Shown here piece by piece: positions 8,836 to 18,067 of a stretch of DNA of 64,000 nucleotides. The notes beneath the pieces are model-generated. The model saw only the letters and a list, made by a program, of their open reading frames with translations, was not told the origin of the DNA and did no database searches. The DNA lies in assembly GCF_000145615.1 (NCBI RefSeq), contig NC_014410.1, forward strand, positions 1,909,501-1,973,500. Direction: 5' to 3'. Position 1 is the first letter of the stretch, and the number at the start of each line of letters is the position of its first letter. The position numbers and the translations under genes were made by a program. The stretch is from Thermoanaerobacterium thermosaccharolyticum DSM 571 (GTDB taxonomy: Bacteria; Bacillota; Thermoanaerobacteria; Thermoanaerobacterales; Thermoanaerobacteraceae).

Positions 8836-9708
8836 TTATTCTTTCAAGCCAGTAAATGTGATACCTTCTATGAAATAGCGCTGTGCAATAAAGAATAATA
8901 TTAACATTGGCAGAGCTATTACAATTGACATAGCCATCAAATAGTTCCAACTTGGCTGTTCATTTACACCGCCCATGAAGAAGTACATTCCAAGCGTCAT
9001 CGTGTATTTATTCATATCATTGAGGTAAAGAACAGGACCTAAAAAGTCGTTCCAATATCCTCTAAAAGCAAATATGCAGATTGCAAGAAGAGCCGGTTTA
9101 ATCTGAGGCAAAATTACATGAACGAAAGTTTGCAATGGCGTCGCTCCGTCAATTTCAGCTGCCTCATCCAATTCTACTGGTATACCCATCAAAAACTGTC
9201 TCAATAAAAATATATAAAATGGTCCCCACGCTGTCCACGCCCTTATTACCAAAGGATCAAATTGGCCAACTAGCCCCAACTTTTGCCATATCAAATAAGT
9301 TGGTATCAATGTAACGTGAAACGGCAGCATCATCGTGCTTAAAAGTATAAAAAATATCAAATCTCTACCGGGAAATTTAAATCTTGCGAATCCATACGCA
9401 ACCAAAGTTTCGCTGGTTATTTCAGCTACCATTCCCAAAACCACTATAAAAATACTATTTATAAGGTAAATATTAAATGGCATCGCATGCCATGCTTTTG
9501 CAAAATTTCCCCATAATGCAGGCTTTGGAAAGAAATCTGGCGGCCAAGCAAATATATCTGCATTAGATTTCAATGCTGTTGATAACATCCAAAAGAAGGG
9601 CATCAAAATCACTATGGCTATTGCTGAAAGAATAACATACAAAATGATTTTCCTGGTGACATTGCGAATTCTATTTGATTGTCTATATCCATGTAATATA
9701 TCCACCAT
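8836..9708 (-). CDS. Sugar ABC transporter permease, MalG family (CUT1)
   Basis: 290-residue inner-membrane permease, six helices, with EAA loop ELDEAAEIDGATPLQTFVHV. It pairs with the MalF-type permease 18 bases upstream. Together with the binding protein at 10811 they form an importer for the oligosaccharide degraded by the GH130 enzymes downstream. No ATPase gene is in the operon, so a shared MsmX/MsmK-type ATPase elsewhere is needed, as is usual for CUT1 systems of Firmicutes. Confidence 0.9.
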   Translation of the reverse strand: MVDILHGYRQSNRIRNVTRKIILYVILSAIAIVILMPFFWMLSTALKSNADIFAWPPDFFPKPALWGNFAKAWHAMPFNIYLINSIFIVVLGMVAEITSETLVAYGFARFKFPGRDLIFFILLSTMMLPFHVTLIPTYLIWQKLGLVGQFDPLVIRAWTAWGPFYIFLLRQFLMGIPVELDEAAEIDGATPLQTFVHVILPQIKPALLAICIFAFRGYWNDFLGPVLYLNDMNKYTMTLGMYFFMGGVNEQPSWNYLMAMSIVIALPMLILFFIAQRYFIEGITFTGLKE

Positions 9709-9726
9709 AGTTTAACATCTCCTTAA

Positions 9727-10716
9727 TTACCTCTTAATTTCCCCTTCATAATGTACCCAAGCGGGTGTAGATTTAAAGACTAAAAGCGTAAATGCTAAAA
9801 TGATTAAAAACAATACCCATGCAATTGCTGATGCTTGCCCCATGTGTAACTGTGTAAAACCTCTATTGTAGATCAATTGATTCATAAATATTCCCGCACC
9901 TGTTGTAGGCCTTACAAACATAGCCACAGTAAATATCTGCAATGCACTAATAATTCCCATTACTACCTGCAAAAGTATTACCGGTGATATCTGAGGAATT
10001 GTTATATTCCAAAATTTTATCCACGGACTTGCACCGTCTAAATCAGCAACTTCATAAAGGCTTCTAGGAACTCCCTGAAGTCCAGCTAGAAAAACAACTG
10101 TGTTTGTTCCAAATATGCCCCATACGCTCATTATTATAAACGCCCATAAAACGTATTTTGGATCGCCAAACCAGTCTATTTTCCCAATGTGAAATAACTT
10201 AAGAAATGGTGAAAGAGCGTAATTAATAAGACCTGATTGACTATTGAAAAGCCATCTCCATATTAATGCAACAGCAACATCAGGCATAACGGCAGGTAAA
10301 TAATAAATAGTCCTAAAAACGCCTATTCCTTTTATGCGGTTGTTTAACAACATAGCAATCAATAATGAACCTATAACGCCGATTGGCACTGTAAATACTG
10401 CATACAGCAGAGTAAGTCTTACTGACGGCCAAAATTCATAATCGCTGGTAAATATGTATATATAGTTTTTAAGTCCAATCCATTTAGGTGTTCCAAATAA
10501 ACTATAATTTGTAAAACTCAAATATAAAGAATAAATAAGTGGAAATGCTGTAAAAATAATAAAACCTATAAGCCATGGAGATATCAAAGCAAAACCAGTT
10601 GCCGCTCTTTCCCTCCACCCAATCTTTCTAAGCAAAAAATAAATTATCACTGCGAGAAACATAAGAACTACAGGTGTCAAAAGCCATCGTTCTGTAGTCC
10701 CGATATATCGTTCCAT
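9727..10716 (-). CDS. Sugar ABC transporter permease, MalF family (CUT1)
   Basis: 329-residue permease. An extra N-terminal helix (residues about 11-28) precedes the standard six-helix core, and the EAA loop reads YEVADLDGASPWIKFWNITIP. SD AGGGGG lies before the ATG. It follows the binding-protein gene after 94 bases that hold a hairpin and a repeat also found upstream of that gene. Confidence 0.9.
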   Translation of the reverse strand: MERYIGTTERWLLTPVVLMFLAVIIYFLLRKIGWRERAATGFALISPWLIGFIIFTAFPLIYSLYLSFTNYSLFGTPKWIGLKNYIYIFTSDYEFWPSVRLTLLYAVFTVPIGVIGSLLIAMLLNNRIKGIGVFRTIYYLPAVMPDVAVALIWRWLFNSQSGLINYALSPFLKLFHIGKIDWFGDPKYVLWAFIIMSVWGIFGTNTVVFLAGLQGVPRSLYEVADLDGASPWIKFWNITIPQISPVILLQVVMGIISALQIFTVAMFVRPTTGAGIFMNQLIYNRGFTQLHMGQASAIAWVLFLIILAFTLLVFKSTPAWVHYEGEIKR

Positions 10717-10765
10717 TAAAATTCCCCCTTTTAAAAGGAATGTAGAGATTTTTTCAACCTAAAAA

Positions 10766-10780
10766 TAAACGTGCTTATCT
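10766..10780. promoter_or_regulatory. 15-base operator-like repeat, copy 1
   Basis: TAAACGTGCTTATCT on the plus strand, between the binding-protein and permease genes. The same 15 bases occur in the opposite orientation at 12182-12196, upstream of the binding-protein gene. The core ATAA-6 bases-TTAT is an imperfect palindrome. Role inferred only. Confidence 0.4.
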
Positions 10781-10783
10781 ATA

Positions 10784-10808
10784 TGAAAGGAGGACAAGCC
10801 TCCTTTCA
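10784..10808 (-). terminator. Intercistronic hairpin after the binding-protein gene
   Basis: A perfect 10-bp stem (TGAAAGGAGG / CCTCCTTTCA, 5-base loop) lies 2 bases after the stop codon of the binding-protein gene, without a T tract. Such hairpins behind binding-protein genes commonly stabilise the upstream message and lower permease expression, which would fit here. Confidence 0.6.
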
Positions 10809-10810
10809 CT

Positions 10811-12148
10811 TTATTTGCTGCTATACTGTTTTAAAACATTGTCTAACTGTGGTTTTACTTTAGGTATGAGACTATCAGGATTTGCCTTGTTATTTATAAT
10901 AGGATCCATAAGTTGATTCCAGAATATATTATCCCAATCTGGATAATTTGCAAAGTATCTGAAGCCTTCTGCATAAGACATTGATTTTACAATATTATCC
11001 AATGTCTCTGTGCTTCTATCTGGATGCAATTTTTTAAGTGCATCAACATTTACTTCTGATTTTAGCGGAGGTACTACCTTCCACTCTTGAATAGCATTTG
11101 TTAAATCAATAAATGCTTTAAATGCTGCTTCAGGATTATGAGTTTTAGCATTTATTGCCATGCCGTATAAGTCTCCAAAAGTAACTTTTTTGCCAGTAGG
11201 ACCAGAAGGAACTTCATAAACACCACAGTTGAAGTTAACTTGTGTTTCTAAACTGTCAGCAGCTCCTCCCATAAACATAGCAACTTGCTGGTTTTTAAAC
11301 ATTGTATCAAAGCCTTGATCCTTAATCGTCTGCTGTGACGGAACTGCTGGACTGTTTATCAATTCAGAATAAAATTCAAATGCTTTTTTTGCTTCAGGAG
11401 TATCTATTGGCGAACTTTTGAAATCTGGCGTTATTACTTCACCATTGTTTTGCCATACAAACATCTGAACTGGCGGCCAGCCATTTAATGTAAAGCCCCA
11501 CTGTTTAATATTGTTTTTATCAAAACCAGCTTCTCCCGGATGTTTTCCATTTGCATCTACCGTCAATTGCTGAGCAACACTTAAGAACTTGTCCCAATTC
11601 CAAGTGCCATCTGGATACGGAATTTTAGCTTTGTCAAATAGATCTTTATTAATATATAATACTACTGGATTTTCTGCCCACGGCAGGCCATATATTTTGT
11701 CTTGATATTTAAATGGTGCTAATGAATTTTCGTAATAATCGGATACTTTTGCAGCCTTATTATCTGATTTCGACATGTAATCTGTTATATCAAGCAGTGC
11801 ACCCTGTGCTGCAAGCTGTGTTGCTCTTTGAGCAGATACCCAAAACAAATCAGGTCCACCATCACCTGCTGAAAGCTGAGTTGTAATCCTCGTATCATAG
11901 TCAGCAGGGTTTGAATTTTGTTCTATAACGTAATCTTTTGAGTTAGCATTTAATTTGTCTATAATCGATTGAAGTTGTTTAGATTCATCTGCACCTGCCC
12001 ACGTAGATAATTTAATGGTTACCTTTTTGGTTGTATTAGTTGTATTCTTTGAAGAAGAATTTTGCTTGTTTGAGCTGCTGGAGCAACCACTTACAAGTAT
12101 TGATAAAATCATCAAAGCCGATATCAAAATCGAAATTCTCTTTTTCAT
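10811..12148 (-). CDS. Sugar ABC transporter substrate-binding lipoprotein (family 1), mannoside operon
   Basis: 445 residues. The lipoprotein signal ends LVSGC (Cys22) and is followed by a Ser/Asn/Thr linker (SSSSNKQNSSSKNTTNTTKK). The mature part is a MalE-like family 1 binding protein. It is the first gene of an operon with two permeases, a GH5-like enzyme and two GH130 enzymes, so the ligand is probably a beta-mannoside oligosaccharide. SD AGGAGG lies before the ATG. A LacI-family gene ends 67 bases upstream on the same strand. Confidence 0.9.
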   Translation of the reverse strand: MKKRISILISALMILSILVSGCSSSSNKQNSSSKNTTNTTKKVTIKLSTWAGADESKQLQSIIDKLNANSKDYVIEQNSNPADYDTRITTQLSAGDGGPDLFWVSAQRATQLAAQGALLDITDYMSKSDNKAAKVSDYYENSLAPFKYQDKIYGLPWAENPVVLYINKDLFDKAKIPYPDGTWNWDKFLSVAQQLTVDANGKHPGEAGFDKNNIKQWGFTLNGWPPVQMFVWQNNGEVITPDFKSSPIDTPEAKKAFEFYSELINSPAVPSQQTIKDQGFDTMFKNQQVAMFMGGAADSLETQVNFNCGVYEVPSGPTGKKVTFGDLYGMAINAKTHNPEAAFKAFIDLTNAIQEWKVVPPLKSEVNVDALKKLHPDRSTETLDNIVKSMSYAEGFRYFANYPDWDNIFWNQLMDPIINNKANPDSLIPKVKPQLDNVLKQYSSK

Positions 12149-12181
12149 TGTAATTGCTACCTCCTATATTTATTTTTTACG

Positions 12182-12196
12182 AGATAAGCACGTTTA
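12182..12196. promoter_or_regulatory. 15-base operator-like repeat, copy 2
   Basis: The reverse complement of the repeat at 10766-10780 (TAAACGTGCTTATCT on the minus strand), here 34-48 bases upstream of the binding-protein start. Its position suits an operator for the adjacent LacI-type regulator. No clear -35/-10 pair was seen in the 67-base gap, so the operon may also be read from the LacI promoter. Confidence 0.4.
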
Positions 12197-12215
12197 CATA
12201 AATTTGCTCATTTAC

Positions 12216-13262
12216 CTATCTCAAGTCCTTTACAGATCCTCTCTCGATTAATTTAACTTCCATTCTTATATGGTCATACGGTTCTTTAATATTATTCATC
12301 CTCCACAAAAGTTTTTGAACTGCCTTGACGCCCATTAGCTCCTTGTTTACACGAACCGTAGTCAATGGAGGATTGACAATCTTACATATATCGATGTCAT
12401 CAAAACCCACAACTGAGATGTCATCAGGCACTTTCAATCCTAAAATGTTCAATGCATTATACAATGTTATAGCTGCACTGTCGTTTGAGCATACCCATGC
12501 AGTCGGTAGCTTATCCATCTTTGATATAATATTTGCCACTTCTTTGTAGTTTTTGCTTAAAACGTACTTTTCAACGCTGCCGATTACACAGTATCCTGGA
12601 TTTACATTTAATATAGGGTCAACATTTAGTTCTGATGTTCTCATAGCTTCATTGAAGCCAAGCCATCTCTCTTTAAAACTCAGAGAAAAGTCTATCTCTC
12701 CAAAAAATCCTATCTGCGTATGCCCCTTATCAATAAGATATTTTGTCGCCATATAAGAGCCAGGTATATTCTGAGTCAAAACTGCATCAGTATTTATTAA
12801 AAATGATGAGTGATCAACTTGCACTATCGGTATGCCATAATCTAAAAGCATTTTTAAGTGTTCGTCTTTTATCGTGCCAACAACTAGTATACCTGACACC
12901 TTTCTGCTTTCAACGCTTTTAGGAATCTGAAAATCGTCTTTATTCATAAAATTGACTAAAATATCGAAATTATTCTTTCTAGCCTCATTTTCTATTCCAA
13001 GTATTACCTTTGTGTAAAAATGAGTATCGCGAAAATTTCGCTCCTCTATCAAGAGACAAATATTTTTAAAGTGATTTTTAATGATAAATGATGGATTCTC
13101 GTCAAAATACCCCATTTCATCAGCAGTCTTTAAAACCAAGTTTCTAGTTTCTTCACTAACTCCCACTTTATCATTTAACGCTATCGATACCGCATTGACA
13201 GATATATTTAATTTCTCTGCTATATCTTTCATTGTAACCTTTTTCTTCTTTATTGCCGGCAA
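12216..13262 (-). CDS. LacI/GalR-family transcriptional regulator (mannoside operon)
   Basis: DNA-binding HTH at the N terminus (VTMKDIAEKLNISVNAVSIA) followed by a periplasmic-binding-protein-like sensor domain; ends normally. The longest frame begins with GTG at 13271, but GAGGTG lies 6 bases before a TTG at 13262 (MPAIKKKKVTMKDIA), which is the better start and gives 348 residues. Own promoter at 13299-13327. It precedes the GH130/ABC operon on the same strand and probably controls it in response to an oligosaccharide or mannose phosphate. Confidence 0.88.
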   Translation of the reverse strand: MPAIKKKKVTMKDIAEKLNISVNAVSIALNDKVGVSEETRNLVLKTADEMGYFDENPSFIIKNHFKNICLLIEERNFRDTHFYTKVILGIENEARKNNFDILVNFMNKDDFQIPKSVESRKVSGILVVGTIKDEHLKMLLDYGIPIVQVDHSSFLINTDAVLTQNIPGSYMATKYLIDKGHTQIGFFGEIDFSLSFKERWLGFNEAMRTSELNVDPILNVNPGYCVIGSVEKYVLSKNYKEVANIISKMDKLPTAWVCSNDSAAITLYNALNILGLKVPDDISVVGFDDIDICKIVNPPLTTVRVNKELMGVKAVQKLLWRMNNIKEPYDHIRMEVKLIERGSVKDLR

Positions 13263-13298
13263 TCTAAACACCTCGGTGTAATTATTTCTTGTAATTTA

Positions 13299-13327
13299 AT
13301 TATACGTTGCATATATACAATTTTCAA
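13299..13327 (-). promoter_or_regulatory. SigA-type promoter of the LacI regulator
   Basis: On the minus strand TTGAAA (13327-13322) and TATAAT (13304-13299) are separated by 17 bases, 37 bases upstream of the proposed TTG start. Repeated TACTTGAATT elements lie directly upstream. Confidence 0.8.
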
Positions 13328-13456
13328 GCAATTTTTACTTGAATTTAACATCATTTTACTTGAATTTCGTATTAATATCATGTAAATAACGATTACTTAT
13401 GTCCTTTTTGGAAGTATATACTTTTTATAGAGTTTATAATTCAAGTAATTCAAGTA
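13324..13456. repeat. Cluster of TACTTGAATT repeats upstream of the LacI promoter
   Basis: The 10-mer TACTTGAATT is present on the plus strand at 13336-13345 and 13357-13366 (21 bases apart, two helical turns) and inverted at 13438-13447 and 13447-13456. A diverged copy overlaps the -35 box (around 13324). Four exact copies in 133 bases of non-coding DNA suggest a multi-site regulator binding region; the regulator is not identified. Confidence 0.6.
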
Positions 13457-13484
13457 GATATTCTATAAGATTTAAAAGTGTACG

Positions 13485-13514
13485 AAAAAAGCCGGTTTTT
13501 ACTTAAACCGGCTT
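13485..13514 (-). terminator. Intrinsic terminator of the epimerase/phosphorylase/GH5 operon
   Basis: A 10-bp stem AAGCCGGTTT / AAACCGGCTT (13489-13498, 13505-13514) lies 5 bases downstream of the GH5 stop, with six T on the minus strand after it. Confidence 0.9.
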
Positions 13515-13518
13515 AAAT

Positions 13519-14511
13519 CTAAACTCTATTCTCTATAAGAAGATCTAAAAGCTCTCTATCAACTTTGTATCCATGGTAATCTTCATATTTGGCACCATCA
13601 CGGCCATGTTCAATGATTCCAAATGGTCCTTTAAAATTCCAGAGAGAATAGCCCCATTCAAATTCTTTGTACAAACTTAAGAGATCCTTAAACCATCTTA
13701 AAGCAACATCATTTGGTGTTTTGTTGAAACATCCAAATTCGCCTATATGCACCTCAACGCCTTTTTCTTCCACATCTCGCCATGGCTTGTAGTATTCTCT
13801 TATGGTGTCTTTATTCCACACCTTCCCGTCCCAAATGAGATCTGGATATGTAGGCACTGGCAATCCCTTGTAGCCATTCCACCAGGTTGCTTCATAATGT
13901 GTAAGAGCCATTGGTTGATATCCTCTCCCGCTGTGTATCACGCCAATATCAGCTAATTCCGGCATCGCTATATTTCCACCGCCTAAACCGTCTATGACTA
14001 TTTCTCTTTCAGGATCAATTTCGCGTATTGCCTCAACAGTGCGTCTAATTAATGATGAGTGTATCTCGCGGGTCATGCCGTACTGCCCTATATCCGGCGG
14101 TTCATTTAAAAGGTCAAAGCTTAGGTATTTGTTTGACACTCCTTTGTACCTTTTAGCAAATACCTGCCATTGATATACAAATCCATCTTGAGCAACCCTG
14201 TCAAGCCACAAATTGTCCCTCTCTATGTCATTGCGGTTAATGCAGTATCCAGGTCCCCTGTGTATATTTAAACACATATGTATATTTCTCTTTTTACACT
14301 CTTCCAAGTACAAATCTATATATTCAAAAACGCTTTCATCCGGATTTAAATAATCAAAATTTTTTATCCAAAATCTATAATCTGTCGGTATCCTTGTGAA
14401 ATTAAAGCCCATCTCCACTAAAAAATCCAAAGCTTTCAAGTCAGGTTTTAAAGGTGATTTGCCTTCATCCCATACATATATCCACTGAAAATTAAATCCA
14501 TATTTTTTCAT
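13519..14511 (-). CDS. GH5 family intracellular glycoside hydrolase (beta-mannanase/beta-glucanase type)
   Basis: Single-domain TIM-barrel enzyme of 330 residues without signal peptide. The GH5 signature FDLLNEPPD carries acid/base Glu137, and VHIGEFGCF the nucleophile Glu258. SD GGAG is 9 bases from the ATG at 14511; the TTG at 14520 of the longest frame touches the SD and is rejected. Its place behind mannosylglucose phosphorylase and cellobiose 2-epimerase suggests it trims imported beta-1,4-manno- or glucomanno-oligosaccharides in the cytoplasm. Subfamily and substrate are not determined. Confidence 0.8.
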   Translation of the reverse strand: MKKYGFNFQWIYVWDEGKSPLKPDLKALDFLVEMGFNFTRIPTDYRFWIKNFDYLNPDESVFEYIDLYLEECKKRNIHMCLNIHRGPGYCINRNDIERDNLWLDRVAQDGFVYQWQVFAKRYKGVSNKYLSFDLLNEPPDIGQYGMTREIHSSLIRRTVEAIREIDPEREIVIDGLGGGNIAMPELADIGVIHSGRGYQPMALTHYEATWWNGYKGLPVPTYPDLIWDGKVWNKDTIREYYKPWRDVEEKGVEVHIGEFGCFNKTPNDVALRWFKDLLSLYKEFEWGYSLWNFKGPFGIIEHGRDGAKYEDYHGYKVDRELLDLLIENRV

Positions 14512-14547
14512 CAAATTCAACTCCTATTATTTATTGAATAAAGCTTT

Positions 14548-15723
14548 CTATCTTATATTTAACTCGAGATTTTTCTTAATAAGCTCTTTTCTCTGCTTTA
14601 CGCAATCTAGAGATCTTAGAGCATCTGGTGGTGTGTTAAAAGCATAATCGAGAAGTCTGTCCACAGTCGTAGTTGCAACATGGATTCTGGTATCTGATGA
14701 TGCATAGTAGATGTAAACATCACCATTATCTCTTGCGATTACACCATTAGTAAATACTACATTTGATACATCACCAACTCTCTCTTCGCCTCTCGGAGCA
14801 ATCAAATACCCTCCTGGAGCTGCTATGACTTTACTTGGGTCATTTAGATCTGTTACAAATAAGTATATAACATATCTCAATCCTGCTGCAGTATTTCTAA
14901 CACCGTGTGCTATGTGTATCCAACCTTTTTCTGTTTTTATCGGAACACATCCAGCTCCATTTTTCACTTCTGTAATAGTATGATAAACTCTTGGACTTAC
15001 AAGTTTTTCTTCATCTATCACCGGACTTTCTATATTGTCACAAAGCCCAAAACAAATCCCACTGCCGCTTCCTGCTTCTATGAAATCATCTTGAGGTCTT
15101 GTGTAAAATGCATACTTTCCATTTACAAGCTCAGGATGCAGTACTACATTCCTCTGCTGTGGTGATCTCGTCTTAAGATTAGGAAGCCTCTCCCATTTTT
15201 TGAGATCTTTTGTGCGAACTATACCTGCACTGGCAATAGCAGACGACAAGTCACCTGGAGGAGCATTTGGATCCTTGCTTTCAGAGCAGAATACGCCATA
15301 AATCCATCCATCTTCATGCTTTGTAAGCCTCATATCGTATACATTCGTTTCTTCAGGGTATAAATCATCAAATTCTACAGGGTAATCCCAGAATTTAAAC
15401 CCGTCTATGCCGCTGTCGCTTTCTGCAACAGCAAAAAACGATTTCCTGTCGTATCCTTCAACACGAGCAACAAGATAAAACTTTCCATCTAATTCTATCG
15501 CACCAGGATTAAATACAGCATTCACACCAAGCCTTTCCATAAAGTATGGATTAGTCTTCTCATCAAGGTCGTATCTCCAAAATAGCGGTGTATGCTCCCT
15601 CGTCAATACAGGATATTTGTACCTGTCAAATATGCCGTTGTAATTTTCAGTTTTTTCGTTCTTTCTGCTTATTAGATCTTCATATTTACGTAATTCTATC
15701 TCATATCTGTCTTTAAACCTCAT
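14548..15723 (-). CDS. 4-O-beta-D-mannosyl-D-glucose phosphorylase (GH130 subfamily 1)
   Basis: 391 residues, longer than the two GH130 enzymes at 5-7 kb and of the GH130_1 type. It has the long N-terminal extension with the [20 protein letters not shown] segment, [14 protein letters not shown] around the catalytic Asp, [19 protein letters not shown] and [18 protein letters not shown]. Family enzymes split 4-O-beta-D-mannosyl-D-glucose with phosphate to mannose 1-phosphate and glucose. The ATG overlaps the end of the epimerase gene by 11 bases, indicating translational coupling. The pairing with an epimerase is the classical mannobiose pathway and strongly supports this call. Confidence 0.88.
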   Translation of the reverse strand: MRFKDRYEIELRKYEDLISRKNEKTENYNGIFDRYKYPVLTREHTPLFWRYDLDEKTNPYFMERLGVNAVFNPGAIELDGKFYLVARVEGYDRKSFFAVAESDSGIDGFKFWDYPVEFDDLYPEETNVYDMRLTKHEDGWIYGVFCSESKDPNAPPGDLSSAIASAGIVRTKDLKKWERLPNLKTRSPQQRNVVLHPELVNGKYAFYTRPQDDFIEAGSGSGICFGLCDNIESPVIDEEKLVSPRVYHTITEVKNGAGCVPIKTEKGWIHIAHGVRNTAAGLRYVIYLFVTDLNDPSKVIAAPGGYLIAPRGEERVGDVSNVVFTNGVIARDNGDVYIYYASSDTRIHVATTTVDRLLDYAFNTPPDALRSLDCVKQRKELIKKNLELNIR

Positions 15724-16891
15724 TGCCTTTCACCCTTTCTATTATTTCTATGCACATCCTACCATTGTGATAAGGACATTTCCAAGGCTCAACAATAGGC
15801 ATGTTAAATGGTTTTCCGTTTTCATCTACTTTCCAGTACCATTCTCCTCCATCTCTTTTGTCGATCACATATCTTTTTATATATTCCCAGATATTCTTTG
15901 AAGCTTCTATGAATCTAACATCATTGGTCTTCTGATATGCATTAAAAAACCCCACTACAGATTCTGCTTGAACCCACCATACTCTTGATAAATCAGTTTT
16001 ACCTTCAACAGCCTCATTTACTATGCCATCCGGTGAATATATATTATTTAATATGTTTTCAGCAATTTCCATAGTGTATTTTTTTGTTGTATTTTTTATT
16101 CCTTCGTCACATAATACATCCACAGCCCTATCTAAAAGCCAGCTTGCTTCTATGTCGTGTCCATATGATTTTATATCAATGGTAGTGTCCCAATTGTCAT
16201 TAAAAAATACTTTTAGATATTTTCCATCTTCACTGTATATTTTATCTTTGAAGAGATTGAGAAGATAGATTATGCTTTTTTTAAGATTACTATTCTTCCA
16301 AATATCATAAAGCAATGTGTAGGCTTCCAATATGTGAAGATGCGTATTCATTGTACGGCTGGATATTACTCCATGTTCACTAAGTTCGTAATTCTCTTTA
16401 AGATTCCAATTGCGATCAAATTCCTCCAAATATCCATTTTCATCTCTGCAATTTCTTTCAATAATGTTAAATAAATCGATTGCAATATTTAAAGCTTCCT
16501 CATTGCCTGTCGCTTTGTAGTATTGAGCCAATCCGTATATGCCAAAAGCCTGACTGTATGTATGTTTTCTAGTATCCGCAGGCTCTCCTATATAATCTAC
16601 CATCCAATAGAGACCTTTATTTTCTTTATCCAAGATATTATCTCTTAAAAATTTATAAGCATGATGCGCCAGTTCAAGTGCTTTTTCATCTTTATCTAAA
16701 CAGTAAAATGCTGAAAAAAACCACAATATTCTGGAATTCAATATTGAACCTTTCAAGGCTTTATTGTCAATATTTAAGTCATAGTCAACATATCCGTAAA
16801 AACCGCCATTTTTTTCGTCTTTCAATTTGCTCCAAAAAGGAAAAATTCTATCCTTCAACTCTTTATACATTTCCTGTGCTATTTTCTCCAT
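15713..16891 (-). CDS. ce: Cellobiose 2-epimerase (AGE superfamily)
   Basis: 392-residue (alpha/alpha)6-barrel enzyme of the N-acylglucosamine 2-epimerase superfamily. Conserved histidines lie in [11 protein letters not shown] (184/186), [12 protein letters not shown] (245) and CPYHNGR (375), and the WWVQAES motif is near 305. It converts beta-1,4-mannobiose to mannosylglucose, and cellobiose or lactose to their 2-epimers. In this operon it provides the substrate for the GH130_1 phosphorylase that follows. A close enzyme from Thermoanaerobacterium saccharolyticum is well known. SD GGTGAGGGG precedes the ATG. Confidence 0.9.
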   Translation of the reverse strand: MEKIAQEMYKELKDRIFPFWSKLKDEKNGGFYGYVDYDLNIDNKALKGSILNSRILWFFSAFYCLDKDEKALELAHHAYKFLRDNILDKENKGLYWMVDYIGEPADTRKHTYSQAFGIYGLAQYYKATGNEEALNIAIDLFNIIERNCRDENGYLEEFDRNWNLKENYELSEHGVISSRTMNTHLHILEAYTLLYDIWKNSNLKKSIIYLLNLFKDKIYSEDGKYLKVFFNDNWDTTIDIKSYGHDIEASWLLDRAVDVLCDEGIKNTTKKYTMEIAENILNNIYSPDGIVNEAVEGKTDLSRVWWVQAESVVGFFNAYQKTNDVRFIEASKNIWEYIKRYVIDKRDGGEWYWKVDENGKPFNMPIVEPWKCPYHNGRMCIEIIERVKGNEV

Positions 16892-16971
16892 TTGACACGT
16901 CCCCTCACCTAAAATTTAATGCCAAAATAAATTTTAAGCCTCGTTTACCACCTCCCGCGAATTATAAATCT

Positions 16972-17988
16972 CTAAATTATCTCTTTAACTGAACTGCGAA
17001 TAACAAGCTGCGTATATAGTTTTATATCTTCGTAGGGTTTTTCAGGATTATTCATCCTGTACAAAAGCTGATTGACAGCTTTTTCTCCTAGTGAGCTTTT
17101 AGGTATATCTATTGTCGTAAGACTGGGATGAGAATAGGCACTCATTTCAATGTTGTCAAATCCTACAACCGAAACTTCCTCAGGTACTTTTACACCCATA
17201 TCTTCCAAGCTTCTCATAAATGCTAATGCAATTTTATCATTGGCACAAATCCATCCTGTAGGGAAATCTTCAGTTATAGAAATTTTTCTTTTAAAATATT
17301 CTGGATCTCTAAAGAATTCAGCACCCTTTAAGTTTATGTCAAGCCACACATAGTCGCTGTCAACATACATTCCCAGCTCTTCCATACTTCTTACATATGA
17401 GTAATACCTCTGTCTGAAACTGAAGGCCCACTCATTATTGCCTATGAATCCTATCTTTCTGTGTCCATTGTCGTAAAGATATTTTACTGCTTTATATACT
17501 CCGTTTTCATTTGCCGTATTTATATAATCACAATCAATTGCATTGCTGTAATGGTCTACAACAACAAATGGTATTTTTGTTGCTTTTATCTTTTTTATAA
17601 ACTCATCGTTTAAAGTACCTACTATTATGATTCCATTTGTAGTCTCTTTCGTTATCGTCTGGGGAATACTTAAATTTTCTTCACCTTCTACATCAATGCC
17701 TGTAATGCTTAATTTTAAATTATTGTTTCTGGCGGCACTTTCAATGCCATACAGGACATTGGACCAAAAAGTAGATTCTACGAGAAAATCTTCTCTGCAA
17801 AGTATAGTTACATTTATGATTTTAGTAGGAAGGTTTTTTATCTTTTTGTATCCCATCTTCATTGCTGTCTCCAATATCCTGCTTCTCATTTCTGCACTTA
17901 CACCTTCAGCACCTCTCAGTGCTTTGGATACAGTATTTTTTGATACACCTATAACTTCAGCAATATCTTGTAAGGTTACTTTTTTCAT
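16972..17988 (-). CDS. LacI/GalR-family transcriptional regulator (epimerase operon)
   Basis: N-terminal HTH (VTLQDIAEVIGVSKNTVSKA) and sugar-sensing domain, 338 residues from the ATG at 17988, which has AGGTG at 6-base spacing; the longest frame begins with a GTG 9 bases earlier. It is transcribed ahead of the epimerase gene with an 80-base gap, so it is probably the local repressor. The gap contains an AT-rich inverted repeat (about 16911-16937) that may be its operator or a weak hairpin. It resembles the LacI protein at 12216 throughout the HTH and sensor domain. Confidence 0.88.
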   Translation of the reverse strand: MKKVTLQDIAEVIGVSKNTVSKALRGAEGVSAEMRSRILETAMKMGYKKIKNLPTKIINVTILCREDFLVESTFWSNVLYGIESAARNNNLKLSITGIDVEGEENLSIPQTITKETTNGIIIVGTLNDEFIKKIKATKIPFVVVDHYSNAIDCDYINTANENGVYKAVKYLYDNGHRKIGFIGNNEWAFSFRQRYYSYVRSMEELGMYVDSDYVWLDINLKGAEFFRDPEYFKRKISITEDFPTGWICANDKIALAFMRSLEDMGVKVPEEVSVVGFDNIEMSAYSHPSLTTIDIPKSSLGEKAVNQLLYRMNNPEKPYEDIKLYTQLVIRSSVKEII

Positions 17989-18038
17989 ATTTATCACCTA
18001 TATTCGTTTATTTGTACTTTATTTTTTTGCTTAATTTA

Positions 18039-18067
18039 AGTATAATGTAACTTTTATTTAGTGTCAA
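18039..18067 (-). promoter_or_regulatory. SigA-type promoter of the LacI gene and epimerase operon
   Basis: TTGACA (18067-18062) and TATACT (18044-18039) on the minus strand with 17-base spacing, 50 bases upstream of the regulator start. Confidence 0.85.
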
